DNA of 64,000 nucleotides from Candidatus Lachnoclostridium stercoravium (GTDB lineage: Bacteria > Bacillota > Clostridia > Lachnospirales > Lachnospiraceae): positions 34,560 to 98,559 of the forward strand of contig DWZA01000020.1 in NCBI GenBank assembly GCA_019118365.1, given 5' to 3'. The translations under genes and the position numbers were made by a program. The notes under the pieces are model-generated. The model was given only the letters and a program-made list of their open reading frames with translations. It was not told the DNA's origin and searched no databases. Every line of letters begins with the position of its first letter. Position 1 is the stretch's first letter. Positions 7,390 to 16,353 of the stretch are shown here, in pieces.

Positions 7390-8904
7390 TTACTTGGGAA
7401 GCAGCATATACAGCTTTACCCCCAGCTCAATATCCAGCCGGGTCTGTCTGTCGTCCAGCGAGATCTCGGCGATCTGGCAGATCCGGTCCATGCGGTGGAG
7501 CATGGTCTTATAATGAATAAACAGCTCTTTGGCGGTCTTGCTTAAATTTAAGTTGTTTCCCAGAAGAGAGTCCAGTGTTTCCAGATACTGGGTGTTGTTG
7601 GCTTTATCGTATTCAGCCAGCTTCAGTACTGCCGGCGGGATGATCTGAGCCAGATTCTCCCGGTGGGAGTAAGAGGCGAGCATGCGCAGGGCGCCAAGAT
7701 CTTCGTATTTGACAATGTTATTCTGAAAGACCTTGCCAAACTGAAGGGCGTCGCTGGCTTCCTGGACCAGTTTCGTAAGCTGGGCAACCTGGAAAGCAGG
7801 GCTGCTGATCCCGGCAAAAAAAGCGAGGGAACTGTGCAGCTTCTCCATGTAGCGTTTTAAAATGGACACCGTATTTCCTACGGAAGAGTAAAGCTGCTCA
7901 GGAGGGAGCTGCCCCTGGGTATGGTATAAAATATGAAGATAATCGTCCTGAATATAAAAATAATAGTCGTTTTTAGGGATCAGACGGGTCATTTCCAGCA
8001 AAGCTCCGTCTGATTTTTCATTTTCTTTGGACGGATCGGCCTGGATCGAAACGATCAGGAAAGAATCGCCGTTCTTCCATCCGTATCCGGCGGCCTTTTC
8101 CTCCAGCTGCTTTTCAGTCAGATTCTGATGGAACAGGTCGTTTAAAAAGACAGAAATATATTTCTGCTCGATCTCCGCCACATAATATTTCTTTAAATAA
8201 AATACAGCGAGAAAATTGGCGGCGCTTTTTAACAGGGACTCCAGATTTTCGTCAAGATACTGGTTGGCAACTGCCTCCAGATAACCGTTAACCTCTCCCA
8301 TACACATGATGGGAAGGGTGATCCGGTCGGCGACCGCCTTTTTCGAATGGTAATCTGCGGAAGCGGCCCAGTGGGTCACGTTCTTTTCTGGATCTGTAAG
8401 AGAGATCTGCGCGGGTATGTATCTGACCAGGTATTCCAGGACGTCCTGCTCGTGGGCTCCAGAAGCTAAAAGCTGGGAAAGATTATTCTGCAGTTCGATG
8501 TAATACTGCGCTTTGTTTTCCAGCAGTACCCTGGTAACGGACGAAACTACGTCGAAAAAGCGGATGTCCGGCGGAAGCTCTATGATCGGGATCTTATGGG
8601 CGTTTCCCCTTTCCAGGATCTCTTCCGGGATGCGGGGAAGACGGGAACTGGTCTTTATGATAAGGGCGCTGATATCCCGCCTGGCGAGAAGGTCGATATA
8701 TCTCTCGTAGGACAAAGGTCCCACGGAAGCCGCATACAGAGAAGTGAGCAGGATCTCTCCGCCGCTCAGCCACTGGATCAGGTCGGGATCTTCCGCGATA
8801 GTGATCCCGGAGACATAGTGAGACAGCCCGGCGGCTCCCGCCTGGATCGACACTCTCTTAAAAATATCAAGTTCTAAGATTTCAGCCAGCGTTAATTGTT
8901 TCAT
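7390..8904 (-). CDS. PucR-type transcriptional regulator
   Basis: This protein of about 504 residues has the PucR layout: an N-terminal purine-catabolism regulator domain (starting LTLAEILELDIFK), a long middle region, and a C-terminal helix-turn-helix of the PucR/CdaR type (NNLNLSKTAKELFIHYKTMLHRMDRI). Relatives control purine or amino-acid breakdown. I set the start at ATG 8904, because the 17 residues upstream in frame are unlike the family. It is divergent from the importer operon at 9158 and is the likely regulator of that operon and of the two amidohydrolases. The effector is unknown. Confidence 0.85.
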   Translation of the reverse strand: MKQLTLAEILELDIFKRVSIQAGAAGLSHYVSGITIAEDPDLIQWLSGGEILLTSLYAASVGPLSYERYIDLLARRDISALIIKTSSRLPRIPEEILERGNAHKIPIIELPPDIRFFDVVSSVTRVLLENKAQYYIELQNNLSQLLASGAHEQDVLEYLVRYIPAQISLTDPEKNVTHWAASADYHSKKAVADRITLPIMCMGEVNGYLEAVANQYLDENLESLLKSAANFLAVFYLKKYYVAEIEQKYISVFLNDLFHQNLTEKQLEEKAAGYGWKNGDSFLIVSIQADPSKENEKSDGALLEMTRLIPKNDYYFYIQDDYLHILYHTQGQLPPEQLYSSVGNTVSILKRYMEKLHSSLAFFAGISSPAFQVAQLTKLVQEASDALQFGKVFQNNIVKYEDLGALRMLASYSHRENLAQIIPPAVLKLAEYDKANNTQYLETLDSLLGNNLNLSKTAKELFIHYKTMLHRMDRICQIAEISLDDRQTRLDIELGVKLYMLLPK

Positions 8905-9104
8905 CGTCCTAAGGCCTTTCAATAAAATCATGTAATAGGGTAAGCACAGGCCCATACATTAGCAGATTGTTACATAAAAATCATAGTTTAGAGTATAACA
9001 CAAAATCTTTATGAAAAAAAGATAAAATTATAGTGAAAAAATTGGATGAAGTTGTTAAAAAAGTATTATCCTAATGTTCCAATGTAATTTAAAAAGCCCT
9101 GTAG

Positions 9105-9110
9105 TATAAT
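9105..9110 (+). promoter_or_regulatory. Probable -10 box of the first dipeptide-type importer operon
   Basis: TATAAT lies about 48 bases before the first permease gene. No good -35 box sits 16-18 bases upstream, which suits a promoter that needs an activator such as the divergent PucR-type protein. The gap 8905-9157 is AT-rich and holds no other feature I can support. Confidence 0.4.
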
Positions 9111-9157
9111 TGAATGAATAAAAATTACATGCAAATGAATAATTGGAGGAATGAACG

Positions 9158-10081
9158 ATGTTAAAGTTCACACTGAAAAGGCTTTTATACCTGATTTTGG
9201 TGCTCATCGGAGTATCGTTTCTGGTATGTCTGCTCCTTTACATGACGCCGGGCGATCCGGTCCGCATGATGTTAGGCGAATCTTCCACTCCGGAAGCGCA
9301 GGCTGAGTTAAGGGCAGAGCTGGGGCTTGATGACCCGTTTTTAGTACAGTATGGCCGTTACATGGCAAATATTGTATTCCACCAGGATCTGGGAACTTCC
9401 TATTCTACAGGACGTCCGGTTCTGGAGTCCATCCTGGAAGTATTCCCGAATACCGTAACGCTGGCCACAGCATCCATCGTGATCGCTATCGTCCTTGGTA
9501 CGTTCCTGGGGATCATTTCTGCAGTAAAGCAGAACTCCCTTCTGGACAACGCAGTTATGGTACTGGCTCTGATCGGTACGTCAGCGCCAATCTTCTGGAT
9601 CGGTATCCTGATGATCCTCTTATTCTCCGTACAGCTGAACTGGCTGCCGCCTTCCGGGTTCGGATCGTTTAAACAGCTGATCATGCCTGCTGTTGCTTTA
9701 GGAATGCAAAGTACCGCAGTAGTAGCCAGAATGACCCGTTCCAGTATGCTGGAAGTTATCCGTCAGGATTACGTAAAGACAGCAAGGGCAAAAGGACAGA
9801 AGGAGTTCGTTGTTATCATGAGGCACGTATTCCGGAACGCCCTGATCCCGGTTATCACGGTCGTAGGCCTTCAGTTTGGTACGCTCCTCGGAGGCGCCAT
9901 GCTGACTGAGATCGTATTCTCCATCCCAGGCGTAGGCCGTCTGATGATCGAGGCGATCAAACAGAGAGACTTCCCTATCGTCCAGGGCAGCGTTTTATTC
10001 GTTGCAGCATGTTTCTCACTGGTAAACCTTGCGGTAGACCTGCTTTACGCGGTTGTTGACCCGAAGGTTTCAAAAGAATAA
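9158..10081 (+). CDS. Dipeptide/oligopeptide-type ABC importer permease, DppB-like
   Basis: This 307-residue permease has six membrane helices. It carries the BPD_transp_1 domain and the N-terminal pattern of DppB/OppB proteins (PGDPVRMMLGE), and the EAA loop region around DYVKTARAKGQKEFVVIMRHVFRNALIPV contacts the ATPases. It imports small peptides, nickel chelates or other solutes with the following genes. GGAGGAA precedes the ATG. It is first in a five-gene set 9158-14628. The amidohydrolases downstream suggest a nitrogenous non-peptide substrate, which is inference. Confidence 0.92.
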   Translation: MLKFTLKRLLYLILVLIGVSFLVCLLLYMTPGDPVRMMLGESSTPEAQAELRAELGLDDPFLVQYGRYMANIVFHQDLGTSYSTGRPVLESILEVFPNTVTLATASIVIAIVLGTFLGIISAVKQNSLLDNAVMVLALIGTSAPIFWIGILMILLFSVQLNWLPPSGFGSFKQLIMPAVALGMQSTAVVARMTRSSMLEVIRQDYVKTARAKGQKEFVVIMRHVFRNALIPVITVVGLQFGTLLGGAMLTEIVFSIPGVGRLMIEAIKQRDFPIVQGSVLFVAACFSLVNLAVDLLYAVVDPKVSKE

Positions 10082-10099
10082 AAGGCTGGAGGTAGAAAG

Positions 10100-10957
10100 A
10101 TGGAAGAGAAAAAATCCAGAAGTCAGTTTCTGACTGTTATGAAGGCTTTGAGCCGGAATAAAATGGCGATCGTGGGTTTGATCATCCTGATCATCCTCGT
10201 ATTTGCGGGAACCTTTGCCCATGTGATCGCACCGTATGACTACGCGGCACAGGATCTGCAGAACGCGTTCCAGCATCCAAACGCGCAGCATCTGTTCGGA
10301 ACAGACGAATTTGGCCGCGACATTTTCAGCCGTATCATTTACGGAGCGAGAATGTCCCTGCTGGTAGGCTTCGTATCCGTAGGTATCGCCGTGATCGTAG
10401 GCGGCGCTTTGGGAGCTGTAGCCGGCTACTACGGAAAACGGATCGACAATATCATCATGCGTCTGATGGATATCCTGTTAGCAGTTCCGCAGACACTGCT
10501 CGCGATCGCGATCGTAGCGGCTCTGGGAACAGGACTTGTAAACCTGATGATCGCCGTTGGTATTTCATCCGTACCTACATACGCCAGGATCGTAAGAGCC
10601 TCCGTGCTGACGATCCGCGAGGAAGAGTACATCGAAGCGGCAAGGGCTTCAGGAACCAGCAATACAAAGATCATTATGAAACATATCCTGCCTAACTGCG
10701 TGGCTCCGGTTATCGTTCAGGTAACCCTGGGTATCGCCAGCGCCATCCTGACAGCGGCGGGCATGAGCTTTATCGGACTGGGAATCCAGCCGCCGGAAGC
10801 AGAGTGGGGCAACATGCTTTCTTCCGGACGTGATTATATCAGAGGTTATTCCTATATGACCATGTTCCCTGGTCTGGCTATCGTTATCACCGTTCTTTCC
10901 CTGAACCTTCTGGGAGACGGCTTAAGAGATGCCCTTGACCCGAAACTTAGAAATTAA
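10100..10957 (+). CDS. Dipeptide-type ABC importer permease, DppC-like
   Basis: This 285-residue second permease has the DppC family N-terminus (short cytoplasmic tail and first helix), the conserved HLFGTDEFGRDIFSRIIYGAR segment of that subfamily, and the EAA loop at EYIEAARASGTSNTKIIMKHILPN. It would pair with the DppB-like protein encoded 18 bases upstream. GGAGGT precedes the ATG. The strongly conserved GAxGMSFIGLGIQPP segment near the C-terminus confirms the family. Confidence 0.92.
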   Translation: MEEKKSRSQFLTVMKALSRNKMAIVGLIILIILVFAGTFAHVIAPYDYAAQDLQNAFQHPNAQHLFGTDEFGRDIFSRIIYGARMSLLVGFVSVGIAVIVGGALGAVAGYYGKRIDNIIMRLMDILLAVPQTLLAIAIVAALGTGLVNLMIAVGISSVPTYARIVRASVLTIREEEYIEAARASGTSNTKIIMKHILPNCVAPVIVQVTLGIASAILTAAGMSFIGLGIQPPEAEWGNMLSSGRDYIRGYSYMTMFPGLAIVITVLSLNLLGDGLRDALDPKLRN

Positions 10958-10975
10958 TGAAAGGCGGTACAGAAC

Positions 10976-12010
10976 ATGGGAAACGAGAACTCAAGCGCTG
11001 TTAAGCTGCAGAAAACAGAAGAAAAAAATCTTCTTGATATTAAAAATTTAAGCGTTACATATAAGTCGGAAGACGGCCTCGTTTATGCGGTAAACGACCT
11101 GAATTTAAGCATTGGCGAACAGGAAACCCTGGGATTCGTAGGGGAGACGGGAGCCGGCAAGACGACCACCGCTATGGCGATCATGGGCCTTCTGCCTGTG
11201 CCGCCGGCAAAAGTAACCTCCGGCGAGATCTATTTCGACGGAAAGGACATGTTAAAGATCAGCGACAAGGAGCGCAGAAGCATCCTTGGCGAGAAGATCT
11301 CCATGATCTTCCAGGATCCTATGACATCCCTGAACCCTTCCATGAAGGTAGGCGACCAGATCATCGAGATGATCCGCCTTCACAAAAAAGTTTCAAAGAA
11401 GGAAGCTTTTGAGGAAGCCTGCCAGCTTCTGGAGCTGGTTGGTATCCGTAGAGAACGTGTCAACGACTATCCACATCAGTTCTCCGGCGGTATGAAACAG
11501 AGGGTGGTCATCGCTATCGCCCTGGCCTGCCGCCCGAAGATGATCATTGCGGACGAGCCGACCACAGCTCTGGACGTAACTATCCAGGCGCAGGTTATGA
11601 ACCTGATCAAACAGTTAAAGGAAAAATTCGGTACATCTATGATCCTGATCACCCATGACCTGGGAATCGTTGCGGAGATCTGCGACAAGGTTGCCATCAT
11701 GTATGCAGGTCAGGTGGTAGAATATGCAGACGTAGTAAAGATCTACAATAATCCGTGCCACCCGTACACTAAGGGATTGTTCAACTCTATCCCGAAACTG
11801 GATACGGAGGAAGAATGGCTGGAAGAGATCCACGGACTTCCGCCGGAGCCTACAGAGAGGATCGAAGGCTGCTCCTTCAGCCCAAGATGTCCAAACTGCA
11901 TGGAGATCTGCAAACATAAGAAACCGGATATCACTTATATTGACGGCGAGCATTACACCAGATGCTTCTTATACGAGAAACAGCAGGAGGAGGTAAAAGA
12001 CAGTGAGTAA
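10976..12010 (+). CDS. Dipeptide-type ABC importer ATPase, DppD-like
   Basis: This 344-residue ATPase powers the importer. It has Walker A GETGAGKTT, with Thr where most relatives have Ser, then Q-loop FQDPMTSLNPS, signature FSGGMKQR, Walker [13 protein letters not shown] and H-loop THD. The C-terminus has the oligopeptide/dipeptide transporter domain with Cys-rich CSFSPRCPNCMEIC, which in relatives can hold an iron-sulfur cluster. Its end overlaps the next ATPase gene by eight bases, indicating translational coupling. Confidence 0.92.
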   Translation: MGNENSSAVKLQKTEEKNLLDIKNLSVTYKSEDGLVYAVNDLNLSIGEQETLGFVGETGAGKTTTAMAIMGLLPVPPAKVTSGEIYFDGKDMLKISDKERRSILGEKISMIFQDPMTSLNPSMKVGDQIIEMIRLHKKVSKKEAFEEACQLLELVGIRRERVNDYPHQFSGGMKQRVVIAIALACRPKMIIADEPTTALDVTIQAQVMNLIKQLKEKFGTSMILITHDLGIVAEICDKVAIMYAGQVVEYADVVKIYNNPCHPYTKGLFNSIPKLDTEEEWLEEIHGLPPEPTERIEGCSFSPRCPNCMEICKHKKPDITYIDGEHYTRCFLYEKQQEEVKDSE

Positions 12011-12971
12011 TCAGGCAGAAAAGCTGGTTGAGATCAACCACCTGAAAAAATATTTCCACGTCAACAAGGGACTTCTCCATGCTGTTGACGACGTAAGCTT
12101 TTATATCAATAAAGGCGAGACATTAGGCCTGGTAGGCGAATCCGGATGCGGAAAGTCCACCACAGGCAGAACGATCATCCGCCTTCTGGAAGCTGACAGC
12201 GGAGAGGTGATCTTCCACGGAGAAAACGTACTGGCATTTAACCAGAGCCAGATGCATACATTCCGCCAGCACGTACAGATGGTGTTCCAGGATCCTTATT
12301 CTTCCCTGAACCCAAGGCTTTCTGTATTCGACCTGATCGCAGAGCCGCTGACCAACATCGAAGAATACCAGAAAGACAGGAAGAAACTGGACGCGCGAGT
12401 CAGGGACCTGATGGATGTCGTTGGACTTTCCAGAAGGCTGATCAACGCGTATCCTCACGAGCTGGACGGCGGAAGAAGACAGAGGGTCGGCATCGCCAGA
12501 GCCCTTTCCGTAAGACCAGAGTTTATCGTTCTGGACGAGCCGGTATCCGCCCTGGACGTTTGTATCCAGGCGCAGATCATCAACCTGCTTAAGAGGCTGC
12601 AGCAGGATATGGGACTGACCTATCTGTTCATCTCCCATGATTTAAGCGTTGTAAAACACATCAGCAGCCGTATCGGCGTTATGTACCTGGGCAAGATCGT
12701 GGAGTTAAGCGATTACAAGACGATCTTCGCAAATCCGACCCATCCGTATACCCAGGCCCTGCTTTCCGCGATCCCGATCCCGAAAGTAGGCATCGAAAGA
12801 CATCAGATCATCCTGAGCGGAGACGTGCCAAGCCCCGTAAACCTGCCGGGAGGCTGCCGCTTCGCAGGACGCTGCCCCTATGCCCAGGAGCGCTGTAAGA
12901 CAGAAGATCCTGAGCTTAGAGATATCGGCGACCACCACTATGTGGCCTGCCATCTGGCAGAGAAGAAGTAG
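12003..12971 (+). CDS. Dipeptide-type ABC importer ATPase, DppF-like
   Basis: This 322-residue partner ATPase starts with GTG at 12003, with GGAGGAGG just before it inside the previous gene. Walker A is [10 protein letters not shown]-loop FQDPYSSLNP and Walker B FIVLDEPVSALD. The signature is LDGGRRQR instead of LSGGQ, a variant known in part of the DppF family. The C-terminal Cys motif (CRFAGRCPYAQERC) is present. It forms the heterodimeric motor with the DppD-like protein. Confidence 0.92.
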   Translation: MSNQAEKLVEINHLKKYFHVNKGLLHAVDDVSFYINKGETLGLVGESGCGKSTTGRTIIRLLEADSGEVIFHGENVLAFNQSQMHTFRQHVQMVFQDPYSSLNPRLSVFDLIAEPLTNIEEYQKDRKKLDARVRDLMDVVGLSRRLINAYPHELDGGRRQRVGIARALSVRPEFIVLDEPVSALDVCIQAQIINLLKRLQQDMGLTYLFISHDLSVVKHISSRIGVMYLGKIVELSDYKTIFANPTHPYTQALLSAIPIPKVGIERHQIILSGDVPSPVNLPGGCRFAGRCPYAQERCKTEDPELRDIGDHHYVACHLAEKK

Positions 12972-12978
12972 AGCGATC

Positions 12979-12994
12979 CTGTCCGTTCGGACAG
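12979..12994. other. Short perfect hairpin between ATPase and binding-protein genes
   Basis: CTGTCCG and CGGACAG form a seven-base-pair stem with a TT loop eight bases after the ATPase stop. It has no T tract. In ABC operons such stems often protect or process the part of the message for the abundant binding protein. That role is inference. Confidence 0.4.
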
Positions 12995-13065
12995 TTTGCG
13001 ATAACAGGAAGACTCAGGCTTAAAAGGCCCGTCCTATCCTAAATAAAAAAGGAGAGAAAAAGATT

Positions 13066-14628
13066 ATGAGAAAACTGAAAAAAGCCATCAGCGTTGCGCT
13101 GGCCATCACCGTAGCAGTTTCCTTAATGGCAGGCTGCGGCGGCGGTTCCTCATCAGAACCGGAAGTGAAAGACACCCTGACAGTAGCGATCACAGGAGAT
13201 CCGCCAACCCTGGATCCTCACGAATCCTCCACCTCCAGCAGCGTAAACAACTTAAACCCTGTTTACGAGACTCTGGTAAGATATGATGAGAACGGCGAGA
13301 TCGTTCCGTGCCTGGCTACAGAGTGGGAGCGTCTGGACGACCTGCGTTGGCAGTTCAAACTGAGAGAAGGCGTGAAGTTCCACAACGGCGAGACAATGAC
13401 AGCAAACGACGTTCTGTTCAGCTTAAAGAGAGCTACAGGACCAGAGGGAGCAAAGGTTGCATACATCATGTCCGCGATCGATGCTGACAACTGCGAAGTC
13501 GTAGACGACAATACGATTATCATTGCTACTCACGAGCCATTCTCCCCATTGATCGGCTACCTTCCATACATTGGAGCTGTTGTAGTAAGCGAGAAGGAAT
13601 TTACAGAGGATCCGGAAGGAGCCGCTTTAAATCCAGTAGGTACAGGCCCATTCAAATTCGTTTCCTGGACGAAGAACGACCGCTGCGTATATGAGAGAAA
13701 CGAAGATTACTGGGGCGAGAAACCAGCTTACAAGAACCTGATCATCCGTACCATCGTTGAGGCAAACAGCCGTGTGATCGAGCTTGAATCCGGCAACATC
13801 GATATCGCTCTTGATATCCCGGCAAACGACGTAGAGAGACTTGATTCCGCAGAGGATACCAATGTATTAAAGCAGGCAAGTACTGTTGTTGAGTACCTGT
13901 GCATGAACGTAACAAAGGCTCCGTTAGACGATGTAAGAGTAAGACAGGCTATCGACTGGGCTCTTGACGAGCAGGCGATCCTGGACGCTGTATGGAGAGG
14001 AAACGCACAGTACAGCCCGACAACTGTAACTCCTGTTATGAAGTATTATGATGATTCTGATACCGATTGCAGATATGATCCGGAGAAGGCAAAAGAACTC
14101 CTTGCAGAAGCAGGCGTTTCTGACCTTCACTTCACACTGAGCATTGCAGAGAATGCAAACAGACTGAACGCAGCTACCATTATCCAGAGCATGCTGGCTG
14201 AGGTTGGCATCACCATTGAGATCCAGAGCTACGAGTCCGGTACCTTCTACGACATGGTAGACGCAGGCGAGACAGAGATGATCATCGTTGGATTCGGCGC
14301 AGTTGGATTCCCAGAGCCGGACAACAACATTTACGGACCATTCCACAGCAAACAGATCCCGACCAACAACATGGGATTCTACAGCGATCCTGCACTGGAT
14401 GAGATGCTGGATGCACAGAGAACCACAGACGATGGTCCGGAAAGAGAAGAGATCATCAAGAACATCCAGAAGTATCTCCGTGAGAACCTGCCTGTAGTGC
14501 CGATCGCAAATACTCAGCAGGTAGTAGGCGTAAGAAGCGACGTACAGGGCTTCACACCAACACCGGCAGCAAGCCACTTCTACGACAAAGTTTACTTTGG
14601 AACAGCAGAAGGAACGACAGCAGAATAA
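13066..14628 (+). CDS. Extracellular solute-binding lipoprotein, family 5
   Basis: This 520-residue binding protein belongs to the importer encoded upstream. It has a lipoprotein signal with lipobox LMAGC (lipid-anchored Cys24), then the SBP_bac_5 fold, including TLDPHESS near the start and the family signature region LREGVKFHNGETMTANDVLFSLKR. Such proteins bind peptides or other small solutes outside the membrane. It is paralogous to the protein at 44055-45728 (both contain GAVGFPxPDNN(I/L)YGP). GGAGAG precedes the ATG. The true ligand cannot be read from sequence. Confidence 0.92.
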   Translation: MRKLKKAISVALAITVAVSLMAGCGGGSSSEPEVKDTLTVAITGDPPTLDPHESSTSSSVNNLNPVYETLVRYDENGEIVPCLATEWERLDDLRWQFKLREGVKFHNGETMTANDVLFSLKRATGPEGAKVAYIMSAIDADNCEVVDDNTIIIATHEPFSPLIGYLPYIGAVVVSEKEFTEDPEGAALNPVGTGPFKFVSWTKNDRCVYERNEDYWGEKPAYKNLIIRTIVEANSRVIELESGNIDIALDIPANDVERLDSAEDTNVLKQASTVVEYLCMNVTKAPLDDVRVRQAIDWALDEQAILDAVWRGNAQYSPTTVTPVMKYYDDSDTDCRYDPEKAKELLAEAGVSDLHFTLSIAENANRLNAATIIQSMLAEVGITIEIQSYESGTFYDMVDAGETEMIIVGFGAVGFPEPDNNIYGPFHSKQIPTNNMGFYSDPALDEMLDAQRTTDDGPEREEIIKNIQKYLRENLPVVPIANTQQVVGVRSDVQGFTPTPAASHFYDKVYFGTAEGTTAE

Positions 14629-14683
14629 TTTTATAAACAGTCCAGTGGCGGCAGGAAAATGAGCCGTCCTGAACGAACGGATA

Positions 14684-14731
14684 GGGACCGCAAGACCAGA
14701 TGCCAGACGTCTGCGAACGCGGCCCCTTTTT
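14684..14731 (+). terminator. Terminator after the binding-protein gene
   Basis: GGGACCGC pairs with GCGGCCCC around inner partial pairing, and is followed by TTTTT. It separates the importer from the amidohydrolases. Confidence 0.6.
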
Positions 14732-14746
14732 CTTCATAAAATCGGT

Positions 14747-14766
14747 AACCGTTCAGCTGAACGGTT
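14747..14766. repeat. Perfect 20-bp palindrome made of repeat A ends
   Basis: AACCGTTCAG is followed directly by its complement CTGAACGGTT. These ten bases are the outer ends of repeat family A, so this may be the smallest deletion product of that element. It lies 29 bases before the first amidohydrolase and could also act as an operator. Confidence 0.6.
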
Positions 14767-14795
14767 GCTAAAATTGCAGATAGAAGGAGCGAACC

Positions 14796-16256
14796 ATGAT
14801 CACAAAACTGAAAGCTTCCTATGTGATCGGCTACGACGGTACAGACCACGTGATCATACCGGACGGCGAAGTCGTTTATGAAAACGATACGATCATTTAC
14901 GTAGGAAAACATTATGAAGGAGCAGTCGATAAGACAGAGGATGCAGGAAACGCAGTAGTCATGCCTGGCTTCATCGACTTAAACGCCCTGGGGGACATTG
15001 ATCACGACATTCTCCATACAGAGGCGTACAGCAATATGCGCAACAGCCTGAACCCCTCAGAGGAATATTTTGAAAAGGGGACCCACGAGGTCATGACAGC
15101 GGAAGAAGAGGCTTTTAAGTCTCTGTACGCTTATACGCAGCTGATCATGCACGGCGTGACCACAGCCATGCCGATCACATCTACGTATTATAAAAAATGG
15201 GCGGATACTTATGAGGAAGAGGAAGCCGGCGTCCATCACGCAGGAAAGCTGGGCCTGAGGCTCTATACCTCTCCAAGCTATCAGTGCGGTTTTAACGTAG
15301 TGCGCCCGGACGGGACGATGACGGTACGCTATAAAGAAGGCTGGGGAGAAGAAGGCCTGGAAAGAGCAGTGAAATTTATCCGCAAATACGACGGAGCCTA
15401 CGACGGACTGATCCGCGGCGCGCTGCTTCCGGAAAGGATCGAGACGCAGACTGAGGAAAACCTGATCCACACCATGGAGTATGCAAAGGAGTTAGGCTGC
15501 CCGATCAAGCTCCACGCCGCCCAGGGACAGTTTGAATACCGTTTTATCAAAGAAAAGACAGGAAAGAGTCCGGTGGAATATCTGGACAGCCTTGGATTTT
15601 TAGGGAAAAATGTGGGTATCCCTCACTGCTATATCGTGAAGGGGACCAGATGGGTAAAGGATGAAGGAGACGATCTGGCTATTCTTGCCCGCACAGGAAC
15701 GACAGCCATCTTCTGTCCGATCATCATCGGAAGAAGCGGCCATTACCAGGATTCTTTTGCCAGCTACCAGGCGAGAAACATCAATGTAGCCATCGGAACC
15801 GACACCTTCCCGCCGGATTTCTTCCAGAATATCCGCACCGCCTCTATGTTTTCGCAGGCAGTGGAAGATAAAGTGGAAGGCTCCACATTTGCAGATATTT
15901 ACCGCGCAGTGACATTAGGCGGATCCGCTTACCTGGGAAGAGACGACCTGGGACGTCTGTGCAAGGGGGCAAAGGCCGACATGATCGCCGTAGATCTGGA
16001 GGATTTCCATATGGGAGCTATCGACGATCCGATCCGTACCATCTTTATGTGCGGCTCCGGACGGGATGTGAAGATGTCCGTCATTAACGGACGCACGGTA
16101 ATGAAAGACCGTCAGATCGAAGGCATTGACCTGGAGGAATTAAAGGCAAAAGGGCAGAAATACTATGACAAGATGAAGCTGGGATATCTGGAGAGAGATT
16201 ACCGCCATCTGCCGGAAGAAGAGCTGTTCCGCCCGTCTTACAGGATCGTGAGATAA
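14796..16256 (+). CDS. Amidohydrolase-family protein lacking the HxH motif
   Basis: This 486-residue protein has the composite amidohydrolase fold (N- and C-terminal beta-sandwich strands around a TIM barrel). Visible barrel landmarks are a His in IKLHAAQG, a His in GIPHCYIVKG and an Asp in IGTDTFPPD. At the first strand, where metal-dependent members have His-x-His, it reads FIDLNALGD, so Asn63 and Leu65 stand in the ligand positions. It may bind one metal, as some subgroups do, or have lost activity. The next gene encodes a relative with an intact motif. The substrate is unknown, and deamination or hydrolysis of a nitrogenous ring is plausible. Confidence 0.8.
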   Translation: MITKLKASYVIGYDGTDHVIIPDGEVVYENDTIIYVGKHYEGAVDKTEDAGNAVVMPGFIDLNALGDIDHDILHTEAYSNMRNSLNPSEEYFEKGTHEVMTAEEEAFKSLYAYTQLIMHGVTTAMPITSTYYKKWADTYEEEEAGVHHAGKLGLRLYTSPSYQCGFNVVRPDGTMTVRYKEGWGEEGLERAVKFIRKYDGAYDGLIRGALLPERIETQTEENLIHTMEYAKELGCPIKLHAAQGQFEYRFIKEKTGKSPVEYLDSLGFLGKNVGIPHCYIVKGTRWVKDEGDDLAILARTGTTAIFCPIIIGRSGHYQDSFASYQARNINVAIGTDTFPPDFFQNIRTASMFSQAVEDKVEGSTFADIYRAVTLGGSAYLGRDDLGRLCKGAKADMIAVDLEDFHMGAIDDPIRTIFMCGSGRDVKMSVINGRTVMKDRQIEGIDLEELKAKGQKYYDKMKLGYLERDYRHLPEEELFRPSYRIVR

Positions 16257-16260
16257 CATT

Positions 16261-16326
16261 AACCGTTCAGCCGCGTAGCTATTTGCCAGCGCTTTTTATG
16301 GCATATCCTGGCCCACGGCTGAACGG
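16261..16326. repeat. Repeat family A, short divergent copy
   Basis: AACCGTTCAGCCG at the left and CGGCTGAACGG at the right are family A ends. The interior holds TTGCCAG...CATATCCTGGC, a shortened version of the main arm. It lies between the two amidohydrolase genes. Confidence 0.7.
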
Positions 16327-16353
16327 TCAGAAATAGCAGAAAGGGGAAAAGAT

